Assembly: GCF_949628265.1 (NCBI RefSeq)
Contig: NC_088786.1
Span: forward strand, 14,446,001 to 14,510,000
DNA from: Cloeon dipterum
Lineage: Eukaryota; Arthropoda; Insecta; Ephemeroptera; Baetidae
Reading direction: 5' to 3'
Length of the DNA: 64,000 nucleotides
Below the pieces are notes generated by a model. It was not told the DNA's origin. It did not search any database and saw only the letters and a list, made by a program, of their open reading frames with translations. A program made the position numbers and the translations under genes. The first letter of the stretch is position 1. Every line of letters begins with the position of its first letter. This document shows positions 24,101 to 36,769 of this stretch, piece by piece.

Positions 24101-27100
24101 TATTCTGAACGAAAAATGCTACATGGCAAACAAATAGTCATATCCGTTCTCATTTCAGTGCCCTTTCCGAATCGCGCGTTGCCTTTTTCACTTAAAACTT
24201 GTCACTCGGCGCATCAAACGCAAGAGATATCTTTTGCCCACACTGCAATCAATAGTTAAATTCTCGCTTTGTGTCCCGTGTCCCCAGGCACGTCAGAGGT
24301 AAATGCGTATAATACGATTACGCGGCAGATGAAATCTCACCCCGTGTGAGAAAATGCTGGCAAAACATCTCATCCCGAAAATGGATGCTGAGAAAAGAGA
24401 ATCGCATTTGTGTGCCTGAGCAGGGGGATGGATATTCACTAACGTTTTGCTCTTCAAAACGATAATACGACATTACTCTTCCTTTTACGACCAACGAAAT
24501 GTTGTTGTCAACTGCATGTCACCGTCAGAGGAAAACGAAAAATGAATACAACTTTAAATTACGGGTGGCGGCATAGAAACGGAATAAGTGTTAACCAATG
24601 GAAATATCACAATTTGAACGACGTGTCATAAATTTTACACCGACAGGAGTTTTTCAAATTATTTATTGCACTACGCCACAAAATGTCAAGTGTGTTACAT
24701 CCCAGTAAAATTTTTCAAAAAATTCCCTCGCAGTTGATGAATAAAAGATGCGACAGAAATCATGAATATCAACAAGGACAAAGTTGAAAATTTTTTGCAC
24801 AAGAAACAGATAAATCTGGAAAAAATACATGCAACAATTTATGAACGATTTGAAAAAATTAATTAAAAAAAAACAAAATAAAATGATTTTGCTCTCAGAC
24901 TAAGAATTGCGATGAATGTTCACCGCAACCATTAGCATGCAGTACTAATATGTTTGTTTATTCTCACATTTAGTTACTTTGCCTCCAAAACAATTTTTTT
25001 AGACTGTTCAAATTTCAGGCTGAGTGGAAGTGGAAGGCATTGCTAAAGAAATTTGAATGAATAATGCGTTCCAGGAATATTATGTTGACTTAATTAAACA
25101 CAGTTTTCATTTAATACAAAGCGTTCAAACAAACGACTTAATTCTTCTCCTGAGTGGCAGAGTGCAGAGCAAAAATTAATTTCCCGGAGTCATCTGCTCA
25201 TCGCATTTAACCCTTTCGCCTCTCTGTGTGCTTGTCATTCCATTTCGGAGATAGGAAAGCGGTGTGATGCGTTGTCAATTTGCTACTTGATGGATGAGAA
25301 GAACACAATGCGTGTGGCCCGTATTCGAATACTGTGTGGAAGCGATGATCCATCATAATGAGAGCAGCACCAGAGAGAATATAATTACACATTTATGCCG
25401 ACCTTTTTCGTGCTCATTGTGCTTGACCGCAAGGACCCGTCAAACCGAAAACGACACAAGGATATATACAGATGAACGCAATACACATTATCTATGTGTG
25501 GCAAATAAATCACTTCCTGGCAACCAGTATTTAAAAACTATTTTTGAATGCCTTTTCGCGCCATTTCAACACATATAAAAGAAAGGGCGCAGCGCAGTTC
25601 AAATCAATTTCGTTATTAAAGAGTGCTGTTGAAATGATTCAATGTCATATTTTTTCAGGCTTTAATGAAATTATTTGACTGCCTTTTATCTAGCAGTTTT
25701 TTCTCTCATTTTCCATATTATTTGGAGTTTTCTGTGGATGATAACAAATACGCTGCTTCAATTATTAAACAGGTATATTTAAAAACATAAAAATAATGAT
25801 TTCATAAGGCATGGCTCGTGAATAAATTATTGCTAGATAATTATTTTCTGTTCTTTGCAACTGGTTTCCCTGTCTATTGATTTATTCGCTAACATTTGGT
25901 TAAAACAAATGTTGTAACAATCAATTCCCAAACTAGCTTAAATTTTTGATGACCTTAAAGCCTTAGAAAATTTCGTGTTGATTGGTGTTTGATTCTATTT
26001 TCTATTCTATTTGTTTTATTCTCTCACGTTTAATTCGGCTCAAATAAATCAAAGTAAAATATATGCATAAAACAACTGCGAAATCCAATGACATTTTTTG
26101 ACGTATCATATTTCTACCGAGGAGCTTCAAAAGCAAATTACAACCTTGGCACCGCCAGCCAATAATATATTCCACGCAAGAAAACATCGGCGAATTCAAT
26201 ATAATAATGAGTGAGTGTGTACCAGGTGGGCATTTATACACGAATGTTCAACTCTGGTATGGAGGAAACGAATTCCCATGGAAAAACGAGACCACCCAGC
26301 TGCGGCGGTCAGAATCATCTCCGAATCATTGACAGCAAACCTGGTCCGCGGCGTGAAACACGCACTAATCCTCGCGCGTCTCAATGCCCAATCATCTGAT
26401 ATTTTAGATAATAACGTGCGTATCACTTGATCGCATCTCCTCTGCATAGTGCCTCGCGCTCCAATCATTTTTAAAATGTCATTCTGTACGTTCATACCCT
26501 TTTTATTATACTTATATTTTTGCGATTGTGATAAATGACTAGTGAAAACAGGATCCCTCATGTGAAGAAAGTAATTTAATAAATTTTTAAAGCAAGGAAC
26601 CAGTGCCCCACACTTGCAAAAATTCTAGGAGGAACGGGTAGGAACAGGAACAAGAATACCGTGAATTTAAATCATAGGAAATTGCTCATTCGTGTCATAT
26701 TGTTATTGCATATTTCTTTTACCTCCAAAGTTGCATCATTTGAATTACCACATTCGTTTTCGGTTTGCGCGATTTTCCCATTAAATTCCTTTCCAGTGGC
26801 ACAACATTTCATTGCAAAACGAAGGCATAATCCAATTTTCGCAAGCGGAGCAACGCGTGCGATTACCGATTTTCATATGCATGAGGAGTAATTCAGCGGC
26901 GATAAATCACTATTTTGTTCCGCGTTGAATTCAATTTAAAATGAAGGCTGGCTTTCGAAAAATGCGTGCTGCGGCCGTAAATCAAGCCGCCTTGCCAAAT
27001 TAACACGATTTATAAGACAAAACATGTGAAACGCGCCGCTCTCATAAAAAATCAATCTCGATTCGTTCTTCGTTCGCTAGCCCGCCGCGTGTAATGGAAA

Positions 27101-28733
27101 ATTTATCGCTCGAATTGTGAGTATTATGAAAGGGTGTAATTTGCCAGCCCTTTAATTGAAACCTGGTGCCGATTGTGCGTTTTGATACCAAACGACGCCG
27201 CCAGTTGGGCTAGTTTCGCGTCCAATCACTCTGAAAATAATAATTTGCGTACATAATGATCACGTATGCAATCACTTGACAGCTCAATATGCTGTGAAAA
27301 TTCTGGTTTGGGAAATGAATGCTGTGGTCGAACCTCAACTTTCGACACTGGTGTTTCAATGTCCATAATAAGATCAACGGCAGAATTAAAGTGCAATTAA
27401 AAATAGTAGGTTGAGTTATTTAATAAAAATTTGACCATGTAATTTTTAGATCGTTGCTAACAATGAAACCCGCATATCGATCGTTAATTTGCATCAGACA
27501 GAGACTCTAATAAAATTATAATAGAGACAAATGTAAAGTTTCTATCTAGCACCATAATTATATTTATTAGGAGAGCTATGGTTGAATAAATCAGTTAATT
27601 AGAATAATATATTAAAGTCAATTTGGTCAGAGTAAACTGGAATCGAATGGTCTGGAGCTTGAGATTCTGGAACTTACTCGGTAAGCATCTGGAAGTTTCT
27701 AGTACCAAGTAGTGAGGAGAATCACCACAAATTCTAAAGCTATAAATCTACTGCATTGGCAAATTTTACCACATAAATAATAAAAAATACAACATTTTAA
27801 ACCAAATTGCAGAGTTTATAAGTAGAATGAAACCAACCTTAAAATAATATATGTTTGTTTATCCTAACATTTAGTCAAAATACATTAGAGTAGATATCAC
27901 AGGTCAATTACAAAAAAGATCACCATACATTTATGATTTTTATGAGGAAAAAAATTATGAGCTTCCATGCAAACCAACTCCACTTTTAAAAAGTGGCTAG
28001 CCTTCAGCAACAATTCTCAGCCATCGCTGAGGTAAAATTCCGTTCAGACGGCGCATCCAGCCGGCGGCTCTAAAAATTTCGCGACTGGTACCTCTAAATA
28101 ACTTCAAAGATGTGTATTTCTCTCAAATAATGTTTATTGTTTACTCTACAAACCCTTTTCTTGAAGATGCACCAGTTCCAAATTAACAGGCTCAATTTTA
28201 TACGCATATTAAAATTCTCCGTGCTGCTTTTCCCTAGTTTAGTGGAACAAACTCGTCTGACAAAAGAGATAATCACGTCGATGCTGATGACTGTTCCAGG
28301 TATATTGAAAGATAAACACGAGTGAATGAGAGGCGGGAGCAGGCCGTAAAATTTTAATTTTCCGCGTTGGGAAAACGGCTCGATTAACTTTATTATCAAT
28401 TTATTAGTATCTCGAGATGCGAAATTATTAACAATAAGCACGGCACGCCAATTCCAAGAAGCCGTAGGGCATAAAAGTAAACAATAATAATTTTCAGCCA
28501 GGCTTTAATTGCGGCTGTAAAAACGCGCGTGCTTCCCAGAAGTGGATGCTAAAATAAAATGCACACTCGATAAAACTGCGAAAACGCAGTTTAATTACGA
28601 TGCAACCGTGCCGACTTGAATAATGGCTTTTTAATGCACGGAACTCGGCAAGTGGGTCGAACGTACGTGTGTTTTCGCCTTTTCCGACAGCTTTGCTTTT
28701 CGAAAATAATAATAAACGCTCCACTTTTCCTGG

Positions 28734-28764
28734 CGGCGGTAATTTTGTGGCGCTATTACCGCCG
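28734..28764. repeat. GC-rich 10-bp hairpin
   Basis: CGGCGGTAAT (28734-28743) pairs perfectly with ATTACCGCCG (28755-28764) across an 11-nt loop. It may be two facing copies of a protein-binding site rather than an RNA stem. Confidence 0.75.
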
Positions 28765-31024
28765 GAGATAATTAATATTCATCGGTAATGAGGGGTCTAA
28801 TTATAATATTAAACACGACGCTTTTCGAGATCGAGTGAAGAAAAAAAAAACTCGCGCGCGGCAGAAACAATTTTCTTCTCTCTCCCCAGAGTTCTAAGGT
28901 GGCATTTTGCTGTCGGCGTCAGAACGATTATTTTTGACGAATAATTTTTCCTCACCTCGCCTTGGCTGTTTGTGGTAAAAAATAATAAGTGTTTGTGAGT
29001 GAGTGCTTGCGAGGTAAGAATTATCGTGGAAGATAGATTTCAACTTATTATTTTGATGTGAAACTCTCCGGGCTACTCTAAAACATTAACACCGGGCAGT
29101 GTAACAGCCAGATGTTTTGGATTTCTTGACAGCAGTTGTAGTTAAGATTCAACTCAGCTAGGAAATCAATTTTGCAATCCTTAAATTCTTCCGCGAAACA
29201 CAAATTAGGTAAAAAGATGCTTGCCGACTGTTTTAAGAGGATTTCCACTTATATAATTGTGAATTCAATCAAGAGTTAACCTATAAAAGAATGACATTAA
29301 ATTTGACTAATGGAAATCGTAAAAATACATTTACTTGATTTCTCTGAGTGAAAATTTGGAATCTCAAGCACCTGTATGGTTGCTGGATTGTGACAATGAA
29401 TTGTGTATTTGAAACGAGTGATTACAATTACTCGTTACAGACAGGATGATAAGAATTTGTGTCGCGTTGATGATAAAACGACGTAACAGGAAACATCATT
29501 TTTGTCACTGCCCTTGGGGAGAGTGCGCGAGCCGTGTTTTGAGCGTCAGTATTGCTGCTGCTGCCTAATTGAAATGGTTAGGTTTACTCGGTGGTGCCCT
29601 GTAATTGAGAGTACGCCGACGTAAAGCCGTCACTAATACGCAGATGGCTTACGAATTCGTCGGCGTGGCGGCGAGGATAAAAAAGAAGGATGATGCTTTC
29701 TTGTTTTTCATTAGAGGCCGGCCTCGCCGCCTTGCAGCTCTGCTGGCTCGCACACTCTCACACGCACCAAACAACTTGATTAATTTCGCCTTTGTTTCGC
29801 CCGAATTTGACATAATGGGCCAGATTATTCCGGCCGATTATCTAAGTGCGAATGTGTCCGAACTCCCTCGGGCTGTGTTCGCTCGCTCGCTCGTGAGGTC
29901 CGTTTTAATTTGTAGATGGCACGGTTGCGTTTTATTCAAACAGCCTTGCGTATATAACATGAAATAATTGTGTGTCGATTTGTATCTTTCACTGCGAACT
30001 GGAAAATGATTTTCGGTAATTTATTATCGCGTCTGGAGATTTTTAATTGCTTCTATGTGCATGTCCTGATCGTTGTCAATTTTTCGGAAAAGGCGCCCTT
30101 GTCTACGTTCAGGTGTCGATTTTTTATGATGTACAAAAAGGCTTTTAACATTAAACATGAACGAGGTCAATTTTAATGCATAGAAACAGCGTTAATGACA
30201 TTATGCGGTGTGATTGTGATAGGGTCCAAATAAAATTTAGGTTGAATTTATTTTTTCCACCTGTCCTAGCATAAAAACCCCTCTAGTCGAACCTGTCTTT
30301 TGAAATAAGCCAAATGAAATGTTTAATTTGGTTTCAATAAAATTAAATAATTTTTTAAGTTGTGGTTTGATGTCAAAATTCCAATTTTACCCGTTCGCGC
30401 GGGAGTCTATGGAATTTTGCCTTGACCAATTAAAAAGGAATTTAACGTAAAGCTTTCCAAACCCTCAATAAAAATTGAAGCTTAAAATTTCAAGTTTTTT
30501 TTTTTTAAATATATCTCCGTGTTGAAAATCGGAATGTTCGGACACTTTCCTCGTCGCAATGTTATTTATTCAGTTAAATCAGTTTTGGCGTCTATACCCG
30601 AAGCCTAATTTCATTAACAAAAAATATTTGAAGAAAGCATTAATTAATAATATATATCATAAAAAATTGTCACATCAAGTTAATGAAATCAGTAAAAAAC
30701 AATAAAATACCTATTTCGTGAGCGAGCAGTTCTTTGACCCTCAAGCGTCATGCATGGCATTCACCATCACATTTCGTTCATTTATAATCAACCGTCGCTA
30801 TAATCTCAAATATTCAACATGAAAAAATAGCCTAGCTACTAGCTAGAATATTTTAGTAAAAAATATATCTTTTGATTTCTGTCCTTATCTGATTTTGAAA
30901 AAAATAGCTGGTATCACATATCTGTAAAAACTTAAGACAATCAAAAACTTGATTCATTAAGATAATATATAAAATTTAGCATCTCATATATTGACGGAGA
31001 TCTTCTCCAACAAAGGTTTTTTGT

Positions 31025-31720
31025 TCATTTAATCCACAGCTTGACTTGATTCACGTTTGTATATTTTTTGTCAATTCCTGGGAGGTGCTGGAGCGAAGGA
31101 GCAGCGGAGAAGCGACGTTTTGGCAGCACACGCGGCGCGGTTAGGGACGCCGAGAGAAAGAAGAGACTGGCAATCACAATGATTGTGTTTTCCACAGTCG
31201 ATCCAATTACATGGTCTAACGCTCGGCGCGGGGTTGTAGAGGCGAATCCACCCCCGGTACACGCGCGCGCGGGGTGAGAGTGGGCTGACGGTGTCTGTCT
31301 GCCCCCACACCTTCGGATAAATACAATCTCGGGAGATGCTGCGCGCCGCTTTTTCCCGGCAGCTTTTGCTTGCTCGCTCGCTCGCTTGAATGTCAACATG
31401 TAAACTAACTCAGGGGGACTTTTGCGGCAGCTTGTTTGCGTTCGCTGCTCGCTCTCTGCCTCTCTTAATTTGATTTGTGCACTTGGCCGGCCGAGAGATA
31501 AATTATTCACTCTCTCGGTGGGCCAGCCGCACTGACGGCAGTTGTTGTTGTTCCCGCTGCTGGATAATTGCTCAAGTGCTGGCTGGACCTGGCTGCTGGC
31601 TTTTTGCTCTGCCAAAAACACCAGCCATGACACGCCGACTGAAATACGATTTTGTTCCGCGTGCACTCCGGGGGATAATAAGTTACACTCTCCAGTCTCA
31701 GATTCGGGTTTTTTAAGTTG
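31025..31720. other. CpG-rich block with a 213-codon open frame on the minus strand
   Basis: A CpG-rich island in an AT-rich desert. An uninterrupted 213-codon frame runs on the minus strand from 31666 to 31025. Its translation is rich in Arg, Ser and Ala, has no domain that I recognise, and competes with open frames on the plus strand. High GC alone lengthens open frames, so I treat it as a probable promoter, leader or enhancer block, not as a gene. Confidence 0.3.
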
Positions 31721-34700
31721 CCCTCGTCGGAAATTTGCGAGACAACTCAGGTATACTCATTGAAATTAGTTTGAATCGACGTTGCAGGTGTGTTCTGAAA
31801 GTTCTAATGAGTTGGAAGAAGCACAGAGTGAAAATTCACTCATTAATATTATGCTGTTTGAACTTGAAAATAAAATAAAGAGTATTAAAAATTCATTCAA
31901 GCAACTTTATTTGGGACGCATTCAATTAGTTCAGATTAATTTTTAGTGCTCTTATTTTCTTGGTCAACCCGAATACAATAGCAAAACTTGATTAAATTTT
32001 CAAGTGATGCCACCAATATCAGAATGAAAGAATTTTGTATCCTATGAAAGGCGTTAAAATATACGATATCTGTATACCATATCTGTACAGAGGGCTTTCA
32101 TATAAATGTTTACTATCATTTTAAATCTTTACAAACTCGGATATTTGTGTTAGAGACTTATCTGTGAAATTCCTAAAATATTAATGGTTTCATTCATAGA
32201 ATATTGTGAAAATATGACGAATGGAGGCCTCACACTCGATTGAAATCCGTCAAGGGAAGCTAGATTGATGGCCTCGCTCGTTTCGCTTACAGATTACCCG
32301 ATATGGACACAATATTCACGACGCGTAATTAATGCAGTATGCAAACGAGCGCTGACGTACGTTGCATATATACGTTGGTACAACAAGCGCGCGCCGTTTA
32401 AAAAGTAATAATTTATGCATCGAGCAGTTTCTTCTCGGAAAAATTAATTACCAGCACTCAAATAATAATTACCACTTCTTCACTTCCTTTGCCGAGTCAC
32501 CCGTCCCTGAAATAAAAAAGAGAATCACACGTCCAGATTATGCGTGTAATTATAATAGAATATAATAACAATATCACTGCCGGCAAATCGAATTTGTGAA
32601 AGAGGCGACTGTCCAAACACTTGCGAATTTGCATTTTACTACTGAGTGTGAAGGAAATTTATGCACGTGATCAGAATATTTTAACGCGTTGGCAATTAGA
32701 GACAAATTTTGAGCGTCAGTTTGTCACCGCTTATCTGGTTTTCTTTGCTCTGCATTAATTACCATTTTACTGTTCTCAAACAACATTGACACGCGAGAAA
32801 ATTATACACCTTAACGTTAATAGCAGTTTCAATTTATTTTTCAGGTGGGATGGACATAACAAAATTGATTTGGGTATACAAACTAAAAAAATCAGCAGAG
32901 GATTGTCAATTTATCTAGTTTGTTGATGCGGCTGATTATAAATTCGTATTTCCATAGGTCCTCATTGTCTCATTGTATGTGCACTATATACCTTCGATTT
33001 TTATTTAATTTTAAAGATTTTCACCTAAGCATACAAAATTTAAAACCTTTAAGAATTTAGAACAAAAATTCTAAGCTAAGGGTGTTTTTCAAATTCAGAT
33101 AACTCATGTTTAGTCAAAATAATAAAAATTCTCCTTGCGTTTGTTTGATAGTGAAACACGCGTATTAAGATTTTCCCGTCCAAACAAACGTCTGTCGATA
33201 AATTTATGCAGACTCTTGCTGGCGTGTCCCATCCTTAAATTTAACAAAGTGCTCCGATCGCGTGACAGCTAAATACTTGTCTGCTTTTTGTGTTTAGCGG
33301 TGGGCGCCTCGCAGCTGTCGCGCGCCGAGAATCTGTTGTGTCATTACGATCGCTAATATCACCCTAGAGGAAGAAAGAAAGCGATCAAAAGTCAATTGCA
33401 TCGAGCGCTCGGCTTTTCGCATTACACGCTCACACCCCTCTCGTTACAACTCTGCCGGCCGGGGATTAACAAGGAGTGGTCCACTCCTCGACTGATCGTC
33501 TGTCGAACACAAAAATACACGTAGCTTCGAATTTGAATAAGAGCTTTTAGGTTATGAATGTGTGGTTTGATGGCTGGATTAATCGAGCGGCAGCATTCAT
33601 GTGAAGCATTTTGTATCTGTTTAATAAAGTTGAAAAGGATTAACGTGCTATGTATGTGATAAGATTTAAGCAAATCTTACATTTTGGAGAACCCGTCAGA
33701 AAATTGAAATTCTAGTTTTGTCATAGTGATGCCTGAAAGTTTTGAATTTGAGAGATAAATCATACTAAACTGACTAAATGATTTTTCCCACAGTTAACAT
33801 CTGATTCTTGTTATCTTTGGATGAGGATTTATTCGCATAGTTAAGTTAATCTGCCTTTGATGGCATTCAACTGTTTTAATTCTAATTCAATTTTCCCGAT
33901 CATGCATTCCTGTTAACAAACTTCCAAGCTTCGCTTTATTTTGGCCAAATACATGTCTTGACGGTCTGTAATCCTTATTTTGCAGGAAAGATGCCATTGC
34001 CCTACTTCATTTTTTCAGGTTTAAATAGTTTTTTGAATTTTTCACAGTCTTGCAAATTATCACTTTCACTCGCGCAATTTACGAATTACAATTACAAGCA
34101 ATATCGAGAGGTGAGTGGGAAGGATATAGGAAAGTTGAATATAATTAAAACAACCTCGAGTGGTCGCACTTTTCAAATATTGATATAGGAAAGATTTTAT
34201 TCAAAAATAAAAATTCATTCATTATTTTACACCATTACGTATGTTTAACCGATTTTGCCATTGCCTCAATTTCAAGTAATTGTATCAAGTATGTAACTAA
34301 TAATTTTTATTTTACTGAACTTTCTGCAAAGAAAGTGTGAATTAGGATGGCTCTGTCACGTCTGTCTCTTCATAAAATATTCTCCTATTGTAAGAAGTGA
34401 GTGCACCCTCAAAATAAGACAGTAGTATTTAATTTTTCTATAAAATTAAAATATTTTACACGCCCCAGAAATATCTCAAGATAATTCATTGGCCCGAAAT
34501 TTTCTTTCAACAAATCATGTGATCTTTCAAAAATAATAATAATCTGCATTTTGTCTCCCGCAGCAGCTTCCAAAAGTTTCCTCAGTGTTTTGTGCTTATA
34601 GCCTGTAATCAAGCTTCACCGCCGCGCACACAGAAGTGTTTTTATTAATAATACGCGACGCTGGCCTATCATCACTCGCTCGGAGCCAGTCCAGTCCCTG

Positions 34701-36604
34701 TGAAGCGACCTTTTACTTTGTTTCACACTCGGCCGAGTGCTTTGCTACTTTTCTGTGAATTCACGTGCAATTGATTCACCTTGGATCTCGCGCCGCTGTA
34801 TCATTAGCGGGGCTGGCTGCGTCATTATTTTGATATTAGCATCGCCAGATGTTAATTACACATGCCAGACGCGACCGGCAGCTCCGAGTGCGCGCGGGCA
34901 AATTTTTGTTCGCGCCTCAATATTACACGTGTTCGTGTACTCTCGCACACGATGAAGATATCAACTTTTTGCCCGGCAATGCAGATAGCAAAATGGTCAT
35001 TAGCGCATGCTTTTAAAATTGATGGCTAATTTGAAGTGTGAAACCCTCACGATGAGTCCATTTCAAACGTGAAACATAAATATTACCATTTCCACAAAAT
35101 GTACCATTTAGTACAAATCACGAAGTAACGGTCCAGAGTAGAAATTCACTCTCATAAACTAAGTACTTTTCAGCTTTTTGATGTGAAAATTATCGCTGGA
35201 CACTTTTGGAGAAAAAAGGCAAGCCTAATTTAAAGACTAAATTCATATATATTATAATTTTAGGTTTTCACATAATTTAGCTTAAAATCCATCGTAGAAA
35301 ATTAAGTATTTCAGAGCCTTGTAATATATTAAAATGATAAAAATTCTTCAGCGCATTGTTGTAACTTAACAAATATTGGAATTTAAAAAAAACTAGAGGA
35401 AAGGTAGCCCGAGATTGACGCCTATCGATCAGCACGCTCAAGGACAAAAATGTTTCTGACCACTGTTGGGAGATGATTCGTGCTCGCGTAAATTTGAAAA
35501 TGCAATAGATTACGGAGCACGGCCGATCACGTGCTTGGCTAAGTACAGGGGGTGTTAGTCGCGGTGGTGCTTCTGATCTTTAATTCTCGCTCTCACGGTA
35601 CCGGCCAGCAGCAGAAGCAACTCCTTGGTTGTTCGACGGCGATAACAGCTATAGGCGCAAGAATTTGCACACTGCGTCAGTAAAAAAATCTATTTTGGCG
35701 AAATATTAGTCATGGCCCGTCTTATTTAATCAGGAAAACTTTCATTTATCTGGAAAATAAGGATTAAATAATTGTGAAGTACTGCGTAGATAATTTCTAT
35801 TTTTGTTTAAATCTGTTTACCCAATAAAGGTTCACAGATTTTAGCGGACGAAAATGGGAATAACATGCAGTTTATTTTCCTTCTTGATTTATGCGTTCCA
35901 TGTAGAAGATGTCAAACATCTAGTCTGTAGTGAATTAAAATAATTCCGTACTTCCTTGACAAATGTTTTGCTAATTAATTGCTGTGGACAATGAAATTGT
36001 ACATATATCCTTGTAAAAATTCAGTATGTTCATATTGCAATGTTTTAATCCCTCATAAATATGTCCTTGCAGAGACCTTTAGGCATTCCAGGGTGCGCGC
36101 TGAGTGATTCGGGACGCACGATTGCAAGTGGAAATAGCATGTATTTTGAGCGGCGTGTGTGACGGAATGCCGCCGATTTGACTCGTTTTGTTATTATTTC
36201 TACTACCGATGCCATGCAGCAGCCGCGGACAGACAGCAGAGGGAAAATCCGATCGTAGGAAGCCCAGGCTTGATGGTAATTGTCAATTTATTCGAGCGGC
36301 TGCACGGTCGTGACGACGAGAAGCCGCACGCCGTGCCGCGCTAAAATATTCTCACCACCTACTGTATAATGCAATGTAAAAAAGGCTGCAGCTTGATGCG
36401 GACACAGAGAAGAGGCTGTTCGAGGGATGTGAGACATGCGGTCGTTGAAGTTTCAAATTAATTATTTTAATGCTGCCATGTGCAAAATATTTAATTAATA
36501 ATGCAGATAAAATAAATTTTAGTTAATCTCTTTATGTGTAACCTAACTTAGCTTTCAATAGTTTGGCCACAAATTTTCAGTCGACTTTTCTCAAAGGATG
36601 CGTC

Positions 36605-36610
36605 TTTATT
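36605..36610 (-). other. Poly(A) signal of the zinc-finger gene (AATAAA)
   Basis: AATAAA on the minus strand, about 160 nt past the stop codon at 36770-36772. Confidence 0.55.
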
Positions 36611-36769
36611 TTTAATACAAAGCCATCACAAAATATGATTACAAAAACAATTTATTGTGTTTCCATACTTGCAAATACAGATACAAAATTTACCTTGATG
36701 TAAAGCATGAATCTAGAATTCCATGCTTTGGTTATAACGAAGTCGAGCTAGACAATGCAATTCCATGTG

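Larger units (their letters stand above)
21152..36604. other. Large non-coding interval (CSRNP 3' UTR, then gene desert)
   Basis: The first part must include the CSRNP 3' UTR; its end is unclear (an AATAAA lies near 23662). After that I recognise no gene. AT-rich spacers alternate with CpG-richer blocks, for example about 26.9-27.2, 28.6-29.0, 29.6-29.9, 31.0-31.7, 33.2-33.6, 34.6-35.0, 35.4-35.7 and 36.05-36.35 kb. Short open frames here have no conserved motifs or codon character. Enhancers, or a long intron of an unseen transcript, are the likeliest contents. Confidence 0.5.

Noticed and set aside
29605..29967. 120-codon open frame on the plus strand
   Set aside because: It has no recognisable motif and no promoter or splice support. 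It sits in a CpG-richer block where long frames are expected.
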